Assembly (NCBI GenBank): GCA_947471745.1
Contig: CANJKZ010000465.1
Location: 124,001-188,000, forward strand
Reading direction: 5' to 3'
Source: Closterium sp. Naga37s-1
Lineage: Eukaryota > Streptophyta > Zygnematophyceae > Desmidiales > Closteriaceae
DNA: 64,000 bases
The first letter of the stretch is position 1. Every line of letters begins with the position of its first letter. The notes beneath the pieces are model-generated. The model made no database searches, was not told the origin of the DNA, and saw only the letters and a program-made list of their open reading frames with translations. A program made the position numbers and the translations under genes. Below are positions 12,485 through 20,880 of the stretch, in pieces.

Positions 12485-13420
12485 AGCCACGGCTCAAGGA
12501 CGGTAGGCACGTCGGCCTTCCGTCGCAAAGGGAAAACTGTGGTGTAGCGTGAGTAGTCGTCCACCACAATCAGAAAGTAGCGCTCCTGGGTGGGCCAAGG
12601 ACCGGGGAGGGGCCCCACCATCCTACTAAGTCGCGAGAAGGACGGGTGCCCTAGACGGTGGTGCCAGAGGACCGACGGGTGGGTGAGTGACCGACAGTCG
12701 CACGACACAGCAGCTACATGACCTGACCTGACCTGACCTGCCCTGACCCAGTGTCTAACGAGTACAGTCCAGAGCCTGGCTCCCTGTGAAAAGTGGCTAG
12801 TGGCGTCCCAGTGGCACCGACTGTGCAGGAGGCAACAGGCTCGTCCAGAGGGAAAATGGTGACAACTCCGAGGTCGTGGAGGTGACTGACACCCACCAAG
12901 TTCCTAGAGAACGAGGGGGTGTAGTAACCTATGAGAAACACAGAGGGAGCCGCCGGACACCGGAGAGTGGTGGTGCTGTGGGCAACTACAGATCCCACGG
13001 AGGGGTCAGCCAAGGCTACAGTGACTGGAGTGTGCAGTGGCGTGAGGTCGGTGTAGTCGCGGAAGAAACAGCTGGACGCTCCCGAGTCTAGGGTGAAAGA
13101 AAGCTGTGCAGTCGGTGAGGTCGCACCCAAGCCAGCGACAAAGGCTGGTACTAGACTAGTGGTAGCTGCAGCTCCCACACGAAGAACCTCTGAGGCGCCT
13201 GGACAGGAAACTACACACGCGTCAAGACTGGAAACACAAATCTCAATAGCTGCTGCACCTCCCACGTACCGGTGTGTGTACTGGCCGGGCCCGTCAGGGC
13301 CCCGCGGTGGAGGTTGTCGCAGGCGCTGCAGCTGAACCCGCCACTGCTGCTGCTGCCACTGTTGTTGCTACGGCCACTGCTGCTGCTGCTGTGGTCGCCA
13401 CAACGACATGGCACGCTAGT
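12485..13420 (-). pseudogene. B2 copia fragment: protease to start of integrase
   Basis: On the minus strand the fragment reads a degraded gag end (ALTGP recognisable), protease (FTLDSGASSCFFRDYTDLTP), the integrase zinc region (WHHRLGHPSFSRL) and the beginning of the integrase core (RYFLIVVDDYSRYTT). It stops near 12485 at PTVLEPWL, where it abuts the plus-strand B1 fragment head-on. RT, RNase H and the 3' LTR of this copy are absent. The 5' parts (minisatellite, leader, primer site, LTR) follow to the right up to 14441, so this is the 5' half of a minus-strand B2 element. Frameshifts split protease and integrase. Confidence 0.85.
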
Positions 13421-13800
13421 ACGGGGGGGTGCGCTGGCGGTAGCCTAAGCTGCTGCTCGATCTGCTGGGGGCAGCCTAAGCTGCTGCTGGTTCTGCTGGG
13501 GGCAGCCTATGCTGCTGCTGGTGCTGCTGGTAGCAGTCTAGGCTGCTGCTAGTGCGCTGGCGGTAGTGTAAGCTGCTGCTGGTGCTACTTGCGGCAGTGG
13601 AAGCTGCTGCTGGTGCTACTGGCGGCAGTGTAAACTGCTGCTGGTGCTACTGGTGGTTGTGGAAGCTGCTGCTGGTGCTACTGGTGGCAGTGGAAGCTGC
13701 TGCTGGTGCTACTGGCGGCATTTTAAGCTGCTGGTGGTGCTACGGGCGGCATTGTAAGCTGCTGCTGGTGCTAGTGGCGGCATGGTAAGCTGCTGGGGAG
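13421..13800 (-). repeat. B2 minisatellite (about 31 bp class, diverged)
   Basis: The array holds degenerate units built on CTGCTGCTGGTGCTACTGGCGGCAGT, the same class as the 31 bp repeats at 24437-24866, 26307-26525 and 44340-45025. In B2 elements it occupies the place between leader and protease where gag would be expected. Confidence 0.7.
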
Positions 13801-14429
13801 GCGGGTTTCAGTGTGGGGCGGCGGTTTCAGGTGTGGGGCGGCGGGTTCATGTGTGGGGCGGCGAGTTACAGGTGTGTGGCGGCGGGTTTCAGGTGGGGCG
13901 TCGGTTTCAGGTCGTGGGACGGTGGGTTTCGGGTGGGGGGGCGGTTTCAGGTCGTGGGGACGGTCAAGGTAGTGGGCGACGGGTGGGGGGGAAGGCGCGG
14001 CTAACGGCTGTGACGTGCGCGGTGCGACTGCTGCTGCGCATGCGTACGGTCGCGGCGTACGTGCGTGCGGCTGCGCTAGCGGGCTAGCAGGCAACGCGCA
14101 GGGCAAAAACAGGTGGGGCGCGAGGCAAAAGACGGGTGACGCGCGGGGGCGACGGGGGGCGCGATCTACGGGCGCTACAGGGGCGCGATCTACGGGCGAC
14201 GGGGGCGCGATCTACGGGCGACGGGGGGCGCGATCTACGGGCGACGTTGGGGCGATCTACAGGCGACGGGGGGGTGCAATCTACGGTCGACGGGGGCGAC
14301 GGGGGCGCGACCTACGGGCGCTACGGGGGCGCGATCTAAAGGCGCGATAGACGGGCGCTACGGGGCAGGGCGCTTCGGGCTACGGGGCACAACGGGAACG
14401 GGCGGGACTGTGGGCCCTTAGGATCGTTC
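13801..14429 (-). repeat. B2 leader with short G-rich tandem repeats
   Basis: This is the 5' untranslated leader of the minus-strand B2 copy. It contains degenerate GGCGGGTTTCAGGTGTGGGGC units at 13800-13990 and a roughly 21 bp array (CGCGATCTACGGGCGACGGGG) at about 14150-14340. GGGCCC at 14412-14417 sits near the primer site, as in the other B leaders. No gene is supported. Confidence 0.6.
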
Positions 14430-14440
14430 GCTCTATACCA
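14430..14440 (-). other. Primer-binding site of minus-strand B2 copy
   Basis: The minus strand reads TGGTATAGAGC directly after the LTR. It is like the lineage A site but lacks one C. Confidence 0.75.
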
Positions 14441-14565
14441 TGTTACAATATGAATTACTGAATGAATTGTCTAAGGAAATGAGAAAGAAGCAAGATATAG
14501 CAAGCGCAACCCTAACCCTAGGAAAACATAAAGTACACCTAGACTAACACAAATAAGCTATAACA
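14441..14565 (-). repeat. 5' LTR of minus-strand B2 copy, part 1 (split by A2)
   Basis: In plus coordinates it begins TGTTACAATATG next to the primer site and runs to TAACA (14561-14565), where A2 is inserted. It resumes at 19459-19472 and ends CTTGACA. Without A2 the LTR is about 139 bp and resembles 27242-27379. Confidence 0.85.
14561..14565. repeat. Target-site duplication of A2, left copy (TAACA)
   Basis: TAACA at 14561-14565 and again at 19454-19458 exactly flank A2. Confidence 0.92.
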
Positions 14566-15726
14566 TGTTGATTACAGAAATAGTTTTCTGTATATCAATC
14601 AGCCGATTTTATCAGGAAGGTTTTTCAAGCGGCTGAAGCAGTGGGGCGAGTCGTTTATTAGCGAGCGATCAAGGGGTTTTGAGCTTCGACCAATAGGGAG
14701 CGACGAAGCAGTTCACAGACTCAGTTTGACTCAACAGTTTTTTATCGACGAGTCACAGCGCGAAATTCCTGTTTGCGCTGCAAGTTCGCCGCTGCTAGAA
14801 CTGACGGACACGGACTGCGCTGATTGGATAATGTTCGCGCTCGTTCTGAACACATAGCGCGAACAGGTTACGAACAGGTTACGAACATGTTACGAACAGG
14901 TTCCGAACAGGTTACGAACAGGTTCCGAACGGGTTCCGAACAGGTTCCGAACATGTTCTGAACAAGCTAACGCGGCCGAAGCACAAGGCAGCTGTTCGCG
15001 CTTCGGGGGGAGTAACGCGAGCGTTACAAGCTCGCGAATGGAATGTTGCGCTGGTGGCGAGACCAGCGAAGAGATCGAAGTATGAGTTCAGCTACTCACA
15101 TTCTGAACAGCAATGACAGCTCGGATTGGTAAGTGTTCGCGCCTCGGGAAGCGAGGCCCGTGTGGCGAGTTACAGTTCTCTAAAATCATGAGCTCGGAAC
15201 TGCTTGTGATCGAAGTTTCGAACGGGCCTCATCACAACCGTTCGGAGTTGGCGCGAAGTGTAATTCTCGGATCGGCACCGTCGAACTTGTTGGCGCGCGA
15301 AACCCGAAATGTTTCGGCGAAGCGCGTGCCAGGTCAGGAAGGGAAATTGAGGGAAGTTTGATATGTGCTCGCGCTACATGAACTGGAATGGGAAAAGTAG
15401 AACAGGATAGGAAAAGCTAGAATTGACAAGGCTAGGTATAAATCTGTTTTTGTTTGCTTGTTCTAAAACATAACTTGAGTGGAAGATTTCTCCTACGCCT
15501 GCTACAAGTACGCTGCCATATCTTATTGTCTCCACAACGCCAAGGAAGCGACGACTACTACTGCACATCAGTTGTTACTGCAACTCTCTCTCTACACGCT
15601 CGGACCCTTGGATAGGGGCTGGCCTCTGTCAAGCACCCAAGGACCCTCGGAGGTGACCCCGAGGAGAGAGTTATAGTATCAACGAAAGGCCGTTAATAGT
15701 CAGTTTAGTACGTTATCTTAGTAACA
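14566..15726 (+). repeat. 5' LTR of A2
   Basis: The 1161 bp LTR runs from TGTTGATTACAG to TTAGTAACA. By eye it differs from the 3' LTR at roughly a dozen positions, so the two are about 99% identical. It contains an 11 bp tandem array at about 14860-14970 (GAACAGGTTAC / GAACAGGTTCC units). Its last part resembles the A1 LTR. Confidence 0.93.
14858..14970 (+). repeat. 11 bp array in A2 LTR (GAACAGGTTCC type)
   Basis: About ten head-to-tail units of GAACAGGTT(AC/CC) lie in the 5' LTR, some with the perfect palindrome GAACATGTTC. The same array is in the 3' LTR at about 18585-18695. It probably falls in U3, so it may be a transcription-factor binding cluster; that role is inference. Confidence 0.75.
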
Positions 15727-15728
15727 AG

Positions 15729-15740
15729 TGGTATCAGAGC
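15729..15740 (+). other. Primer-binding site of A2
   Basis: TGGTATCAGAGC starts two bases after the 5' LTR and is identical to the A1 site. Confidence 0.92.
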
Positions 15741-15769
15741 TCGGGTTACTACGTTGCCGTTAGAACATC

Positions 15770-17974
15770 ATGGGCAAGAATGGGGCAGAAGAGTCTTCAA
15801 GCCAAGAAAGCAGTGGAGGCCAAGCAACGGGGGTTTCGTCGCCGAAGACGGCGAGAACCAGCCAAGGGTCCCTGCTAAAGGAAGTCTTGAAGAACTTCTC
15901 GGTTGACAAGTTTAACGGCGCGGGATATGATGACTGGGCGTGGAAGATGCAGCTGTACTTCAGGCAAGTGGGACTCCTCAAGTTGATGAATGGAAAGGAA
16001 GAAAGGCCGACGGATCCAGTCCTGCAAGAAGAATGGGATGAAAGAGCATCAGTGGGATATTACCTTTTGTCGCAGAGTTTGGAGCTGAATCAACGAGCTC
16101 ACATCATGCATCTGCTGGAGGAAGTGGATTGTGGACCAAAGGCGTGGACCGTGCTCAAGGACTTGCACGCCCCGACATCGATTGCAGCTACTTTGATGCT
16201 GGAAAGGGAGTTGTCTTCGCTCCGGGTGAATGAAGGGGAGATGCTACAGCCTGTGCTAGACAAGATGAGAGATACATATGCGAAGTTGACAATGGCGGGC
16301 ATAGTGTATCCTGAACAGACGAAGTGCCTAAAGATGTTGTCGCTACTGCCCGAATCATGGTTACAGTTTACGAGCGGAATGAGCCTTCCACAGAATCAAG
16401 GGCTGTGGACTCTCGAGTGGGTGAGGAGTAAGATCCTGGAGGAAGACTATCGAAGGCGTCAGATGAACAATGTGGACGACGGCAACAGCGGCTACAGTGT
16501 GCAAGGAGGCGGCTGGAGGAACAGACGGAGTCGAGGAGAAAAGGAGGTTAACAAGCAGCAAGGCAATATGACTAGATTTCAAGAGACTAGAGGAGAAGGT
16601 TATGGGAGGCGGAGTGTTGATTTTAGAGGAAGGGGAGATAATGTGCGTGACTATGGAAGCCGGAACTATGGACCATCGAAGAATGACTATGGAAGCGGGT
16701 TTGGCGGTTTTCGGGGAAATTGCTGGTATTGTCGGAAGCCGGGGCACACGTGGCTGCACTGTGACGAACGACCGGATTGGTGGGACCCAAGCTACTTGAA
16801 CGAAGATGGGAAGGAAGGCGAGAAGCATGGTGTCAACATGGTGGCGGATTGTGCATGGAAAACTGATCAATTTGAGGGAAGAGCACCGGGGCAATTCTTC
16901 CACGTAGCAGGGGGAGAAAAACCTCGGGCAACGATTGCAAAAGGGGAAGTTGGTCGGCACACGTGGATCCTGGATACGGGGGCTGCCTGGTCAATGACAT
17001 CGTGTGCGGAGCTACTAGAAAGCATTGGTGCGGCACCTGTCGCAGAAGTTAGGTCCGGTTCTGGCCACGCGATGCGAGTGATGGGAGCAGGAAGGGCTGC
17101 ATTTCTTGGAGCTGACGGAAAACCAGTCATAGTTGAGAAGGTGTTGTTTGTTCCAGAGCTGACGGCGAATTTGATTTCGCTAAGGAGGCTAGCTACTGCC
17201 GGAGTAAATACAGAGAGCGGAGCAGGGAACTTCAAGGGAAAATTTAGAACCAGAGTGCTTTGGGAGCTGCGCGACGAATGGAGCATAGATAATGAGCTGT
17301 GGCGAGTACCTGCTGTGTCATGGAAGAAAGTGGCGGCGCAAACTTCTGAGAAGAGGTGTCTCATCGAGGGGGAGTCAGTGAAAATCAGTTTGGAAGCAGT
17401 CAACGAGCTGAAGCAGATAGGGGTGCAACTAGTAGAGCAGCTGAAGGTCATCACATACTGTCTAAAGATGAAGAAATCTAGAGTTAACAGGGGGGTTGCA
17501 TTCAGGGGGAGCAAAGCGATTGCCAAAGAGAAGGTGCTTGAAGCTACGTCACCACTGCAGTTGGGTGAAGCCGAGGGTCAGAGCAAGAAGTTGACTTATG
17601 AGAGTTTTAGGAACGAGCAAGGCGACAAGAAGCGCGGAAAGATGGGGAAGAAAAATACTGATGGGTCTGGCTCCAGCAAGAACGCTGGAGTAATCGAGGC
17701 AACCACACGCAGCAGGAGTGTGGAATCATCCGAATACATGAAGCTGAGAGGAATCAAGGTTGAAGAAACAATCGGTGGTCATGTAGAGCAAGACGAGATC
17801 ATCGCTAAGAAGGATCGTGTTGTTGGCACTGGTGAAGCCGTGGGGAACCAGGATGCATCGGCATTGATCACTATATTCAAGGAGTTGGTGCAGTGGGTGC
17901 AAGAAATGATGGGAGGTAGTATTGAACTTTCAGCGATAGCAAAGGAGAAAAGGGGGGAGCAGCAATGCTACTAA
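15770..17974 (+). CDS. Gag-protease polyprotein of A2 with unknown C-terminal region
   Basis: The intact 734-residue ORF starts at the first ATG after the primer site. Residues about 30-240 are a UBN2-type copia Gag (FNGAGYDDWAWKMQLYF, ending in the WTLEWVRSKILEEDYRR region). A Gly/Arg-rich stretch follows, then the knuckle CWYCRKPGHTWLHC (Cys318, Cys321, His326, Cys331). The protease has Asp402-Thr-Gly in WILDTGAAW and a VLFVPELTANLISL block. From about residue 500 a Lys/Glu-rich tail of some 230 residues has no similarity I recognise. There is no integrase or RT. The Gag would form virus-like particles and the protease would mature them. Supply of enzymes from a relative of A1 is inferred from the similar Gag and shared primer site. 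Confidence 0.93.
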   Translation: MGKNGAEESSSQESSGGQATGVSSPKTARTSQGSLLKEVLKNFSVDKFNGAGYDDWAWKMQLYFRQVGLLKLMNGKEERPTDPVLQEEWDERASVGYYLLSQSLELNQRAHIMHLLEEVDCGPKAWTVLKDLHAPTSIAATLMLERELSSLRVNEGEMLQPVLDKMRDTYAKLTMAGIVYPEQTKCLKMLSLLPESWLQFTSGMSLPQNQGLWTLEWVRSKILEEDYRRRQMNNVDDGNSGYSVQGGGWRNRRSRGEKEVNKQQGNMTRFQETRGEGYGRRSVDFRGRGDNVRDYGSRNYGPSKNDYGSGFGGFRGNCWYCRKPGHTWLHCDERPDWWDPSYLNEDGKEGEKHGVNMVADCAWKTDQFEGRAPGQFFHVAGGEKPRATIAKGEVGRHTWILDTGAAWSMTSCAELLESIGAAPVAEVRSGSGHAMRVMGAGRAAFLGADGKPVIVEKVLFVPELTANLISLRRLATAGVNTESGAGNFKGKFRTRVLWELRDEWSIDNELWRVPAVSWKKVAAQTSEKRCLIEGESVKISLEAVNELKQIGVQLVEQLKVITYCLKMKKSRVNRGVAFRGSKAIAKEKVLEATSPLQLGEAEGQSKKLTYESFRNEQGDKKRGKMGKKNTDGSGSSKNAGVIEATTRSRSVESSEYMKLRGIKVEETIGGHVEQDEIIAKKDRVVGTGEAVGNQDASALITIFKELVQWVQEMMGGSIELSAIAKEKRGEQQCY

Positions 17975-18292
17975 GCTCGAGTCAAGTGAAAGTGATACAT
18001 CAGAGGATGTGACAGCAACAACGAGATGCTTGGGAGATGCTAGGCGTGGGATGAAGCTGAGAGGGGTTATTTCTGGGCAGAAGCTGAGTGGTGAAAGCTG
18101 AAGGAGGCAAGTCAGGGATCGGTGAAGCAGCAATGATCATCGGGTTGACACTGAAGGAAATCGGAGAAGCATGTGAGGAAAGCAGTGGGTGACAAGACAA
18201 GACAGTTCAGGAGTTAGTAACACAAGTAGGGGAGCGGATGAGTCGGCAGCGGATGAGTCGTGGCATAAAATCGACAGATTGAGGGGGAGTTT
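17975..18292 (+). other. A2 3' untranslated region and polypurine tract
   Basis: No ORF is supported. The segment is purine-rich (GAAGCTGAAGGAGGC and similar), which may reflect extension of the coding strand. It ends in GATTGAGGGGGAGTTT immediately before the 3' LTR, the polypurine tract that primes plus-strand DNA. Confidence 0.7.
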
Positions 18293-19453
18293 TGTTGATT
18301 ACATAAATAGTTTTCTGTATATCAATCAGCCGATTTTATCAGGAAGGTTTTTCAAGCGGCTGAAGCAGTGGGGCGAGTCGTTTATTAGCGAGCGATCAAG
18401 GGGTTTTGAGCTTCGACCAATGGGGAGCGACGAAGCAGTTCACAGACTCAGTTTGACTCAACAGTTTTTGATCGACGAGTCACAGCGCGAAATTCCTGTT
18501 CGCGCTGCGAGTTCGCCGCTGCTAGAACTGACGGACACGGACTGCGCTGATTGGATAATGTTCGCGCTCGTTCTGAACACATAGCGCGAACAGGTTACGA
18601 ACAGGTTACGAACATGTTACGAATATGTTCCGAACAGGTTACGAACAGGTTCCGAACGGGTTCCGAACAGGTTCCGAACATGTTCTGAACAAGCTAACGC
18701 GACCGAAGCACAAGGCAGCTGTTCGCGCTTCGGGGGGAGTAACGCGAGCGTTACAAGCTCGCGAATGGAATGTTGCGCTGGTGGTGAGACCAGCGAAGAG
18801 ATCGAAGTATGAGTTCAGCTACTCACATTCTGAACAGCAATGACAGCTCGGATTGGTAAGTGTTCGCGCCTCGGGAAGCGAGGCCCGTGTGGCGAGTTAC
18901 AGTTCTCTAAAAGCATGAGCTCGGAACTGCTTGTGATCGAAGTTTCGAACGGGCCTCATCACAACCGTTCGGAGTTGGCGCGAAGTGTAATTCTCGGATC
19001 GGCACCGTCGAACTTGTTGGCGCGCGAAACCCGAAATGTTTCGGCGAAGCGCGTGCCAGGTCAGGAAGGGAAATTGAGGGAAGTTTGATATGTGCTCGCG
19101 TTACGTGAACTGGAATAGGAAAAGTAGAACAGGATAGGAAAAGCTAGAATTGACAAGGCTAGGTATAAATCTGTTTTTGTTTGCTTGTTCTAAAACATAA
19201 CTTGAGTGGAAGATTTCTCCTACGCCTGCTACAAGTACGCTGCCATATCTTATTGTCTCCACAACGCCAAGGAAGCGACGACTACTACTGCACATCAGTT
19301 GTTACTGCAACTCTCTCTCTACACGCTCGGACCCTTGGATAGGGGCTGGCCTCTGTCAAGCACCCAAGGACCCTCGGAGGTGACCCCGAGGAGAGAGTTA
19401 TAGTATCAACGAAAGGCCGTTAGTAGTCAGTTTAGTACGTTATCTTAGTAACA
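18293..19453 (+). repeat. 3' LTR of A2
   Basis: The 1161 bp partner of 14566-15726 has the same length. It ends TTAGTAACA and is followed by the TAACA target duplication at 19454-19458. Confidence 0.93.
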
Positions 19454-19458
19454 TAACA

Positions 19459-19472
19459 AATATAGCTTGACA
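19459..19472 (-). repeat. 5' LTR of minus-strand B2 copy, part 2
   Basis: AATATAGCTTGACA completes the LTR interrupted by A2. Immediately after it a plus-strand RT fragment begins. Confidence 0.75.
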
Positions 19473-20002
19473 CATCAGGCATGGGACTTGTCCTTGGAGG
19501 GAAGCAGCCAGTTACACTTACAGGATTCTCGGACTTGTCGTGGGCCGACGACGCAGAGTCGCTGCTGTCTACACAGGGTAACTGCTTCAGCCTTGGCACC
19601 GGAGCTGTTTCGTGGAGGTCGACTCGGGCGTCATCCGTCTCTAGTTCTAGCTGTGAGGCAGAGGTGTACGCTGCGGTCATGGCCGCCCAAGAGCTTCGCT
19701 GGCTATCTTTCCTCCTCACCGACCTTGGTGAGCGGCCTCGCTCTCCCCCAGTCATGTTCGCCGACAACAGGTCTGCTATCCTGCTGTGCGAGGAGCCCCG
19801 ACTGGTTGGGAAGGCGAAGCACATCCAGCTTCGTTACTTCCTTCTGCGAGAGTTGCAGCAGTTTGGCCAGGCACTCGTGCGACGTGTGGTTTTTGAGGCC
19901 AACAAAGCAGATATCTTCACCAAGGCGTTGCCGCCTTGTGACCACCAGCGTTTCTGCACCCAGCTTGGCCTTGTATCTACAGGCCCTCACTTGCTTGCGT
20001 AG
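19473..20002 (+). pseudogene. 5'-truncated B2 RT end and RNase H
   Basis: The fragment begins abruptly inside the SGMGLVLGGKQPVTLTG block of B2 pol. It carries RNase H with FSDLSWADDAES (Asp), SSSSCEAEVYAA (Glu), MFADNRSAILL (Asp) and the terminal DIFTKALPPCDHQRF, to the normal stop at 20000-20002. Everything upstream of this point is missing. The 3' UTR and LTR follow in the normal order, so this is a 3'-anchored, 5'-truncated copy. It lies in the opposite orientation to its neighbours on both sides. Confidence 0.88.
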
Positions 20003-20338
20003 ATATGCTTTGTCTTGTACTATTGCATCTCACTATATATCCTATATCTGTGCTTGTGGACAGGCCTTGTGGCCCCTTGCTTTTGTAGAGATGCGTCATG
20101 CATGTCTTGTACTCTTGCGTCTTCTATAATTGCTTTGTCATTGCATGTGAACTGGCCATGTGGCCTCTTGTTTGCTCTCGGACTGCGTGGTGATCTTGAG
20201 ATCCACCCCGAGATTTGTTTTGTTCTTCTGAACTGGTCTTGTGGCCGTTGTTTTTGCTTGCAGACTGGTCCTGTGACCCTTGCTCTTAGACTGCGTGTTG
20301 CTTTCCACAGGACTACCGTCACCTAGACTATGGGGGTG
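20003..20338 (+). other. B2 3' UTR and polypurine tract
   Basis: This is a non-coding 3' region with imperfect repeats around GGCCTTGTGGCCCCTTGCTT. It ends CACCTAGACTATGGGGGTG, in which the ATGGGGGTG run is the purine tract. The CACCTAGACTA segment is complementary to TAGTCTAGGTG in the following LTR (see findings). The same 3' UTR occurs at 25856-26197, 41236-41509 and 50048-50263. Confidence 0.75.
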
Positions 20339-20485
20339 TGTCAAACTATAATTGTTATGGTTTGTATTTGCTAGTCTAGGTGGTGTACACTTATGGTTAG
20401 GGTTGGCTAGTGTTGACTAGGGTTTGCTATATCTTCCTTGTCTTTGTCATTTCTAGTCATTCATTGTTCCGTTACCTCGTTGACA
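20339..20485 (+). repeat. 3' LTR of plus-strand B2 fragment
   Basis: The 147 bp LTR runs from TGTCAAACTATAATTG to TTACCTCGTTGACA. No primer site follows. A run of G and a reverse-oriented leader begin at once, so only the right end of this element is present. Confidence 0.8.
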
Positions 20486-20721
20486 GGGGGGGGGGGGAGC
20501 GCTACGGGACGAATTAAGGCCCGTGGGATGACGGGCAACGGGCGGCGAACGGGTGGCGAACGGACGGCGAACGGACGGCGGACGGGCGGCTAACGGGCGG
20601 CTACCGGGCGGCTAGCATGTGAAACCCTAAAACGAGCGAGCCAAAGGGCGGCGAGCGTGCTACGGGCGGCTATCGAGCAACGAACAGGGCGTGCGGAGGT
20701 GGGCCCATGGGAACGAACTAA
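20486..20721 (-). repeat. Leader of minus-strand B2 copy (truncated)
   Basis: Short GGGCGGCTAACGGGCGGCGAACGGAC units form this leader, with TGGGCCCA at 20700-20707 close to the primer site. No gene is supported. The leader is cut at its left end by the LTR end at 20485. Confidence 0.6.
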
Positions 20722-20732
20722 GCTCTATACCA
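20722..20732 (-). other. Primer-binding site (minus-strand B2)
   Basis: The minus strand reads TGGTATAGAGC directly after the LTR at 20733-20880. Confidence 0.75.
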
Positions 20733-20880
20733 TGTCAAAAATAGAACTGGAAGAATGAATGAGTAGAAACAAGCAGTACAAGGGAGGATATAGCAAACCC
20801 TAAAGGGGTTATACCCTCTACAACATAACTCAATGTAACACCTAGACTAAACTAATAAACTATAACAATTATAGTTTGAC
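20733..20880 (-). repeat. 5' LTR of a minus-strand B2 copy
   Basis: The 148 bp LTR starts TGTCAAAAATAG in plus coordinates and ends AATTATAGTTTGAC. The last base expected (A) is missing. It abuts a minus-strand RT that is cut in the middle, so this LTR is probably the 5' end of another minus-strand copy inserted into or recombined with that RT. Confidence 0.75.

Larger units (their letters stand above)
14566..19453 (+). mobile_element. A2: non-autonomous lineage A LTR retrotransposon with gag-protease only
   Basis: The 4888 bp element has two 1161 bp LTRs, primer site TGGTATCAGAGC, a purine tract before the 3' LTR and a perfect 5 bp target duplication. The interior is only about 2.6 kb and holds one intact 734-codon ORF (gag, knuckle, protease, unknown tail) with no integrase, RT or RNase H. 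This is the architecture of the TR-GAG class of plant non-autonomous elements, which are mobilised by related autonomous elements. It is inserted in the LTR of a minus-strand B2 copy. Confidence 0.93.

Noticed and set aside
11333..12547. 404-codon ORF rich in Leu, Glu and Val repeats
   Set aside because: It is the shadow frame of the Gly/Ala linker, whose true frame is set by integrase upstream and by the PRPYFVPLL segment downstream.
14505..14525. ACCCTAACCCTAGG in an LTR, telomere-like
   Set aside because: The same short motif recurs at the same place in several B2 LTRs (for example 27303-27318), so it belongs to the LTR.
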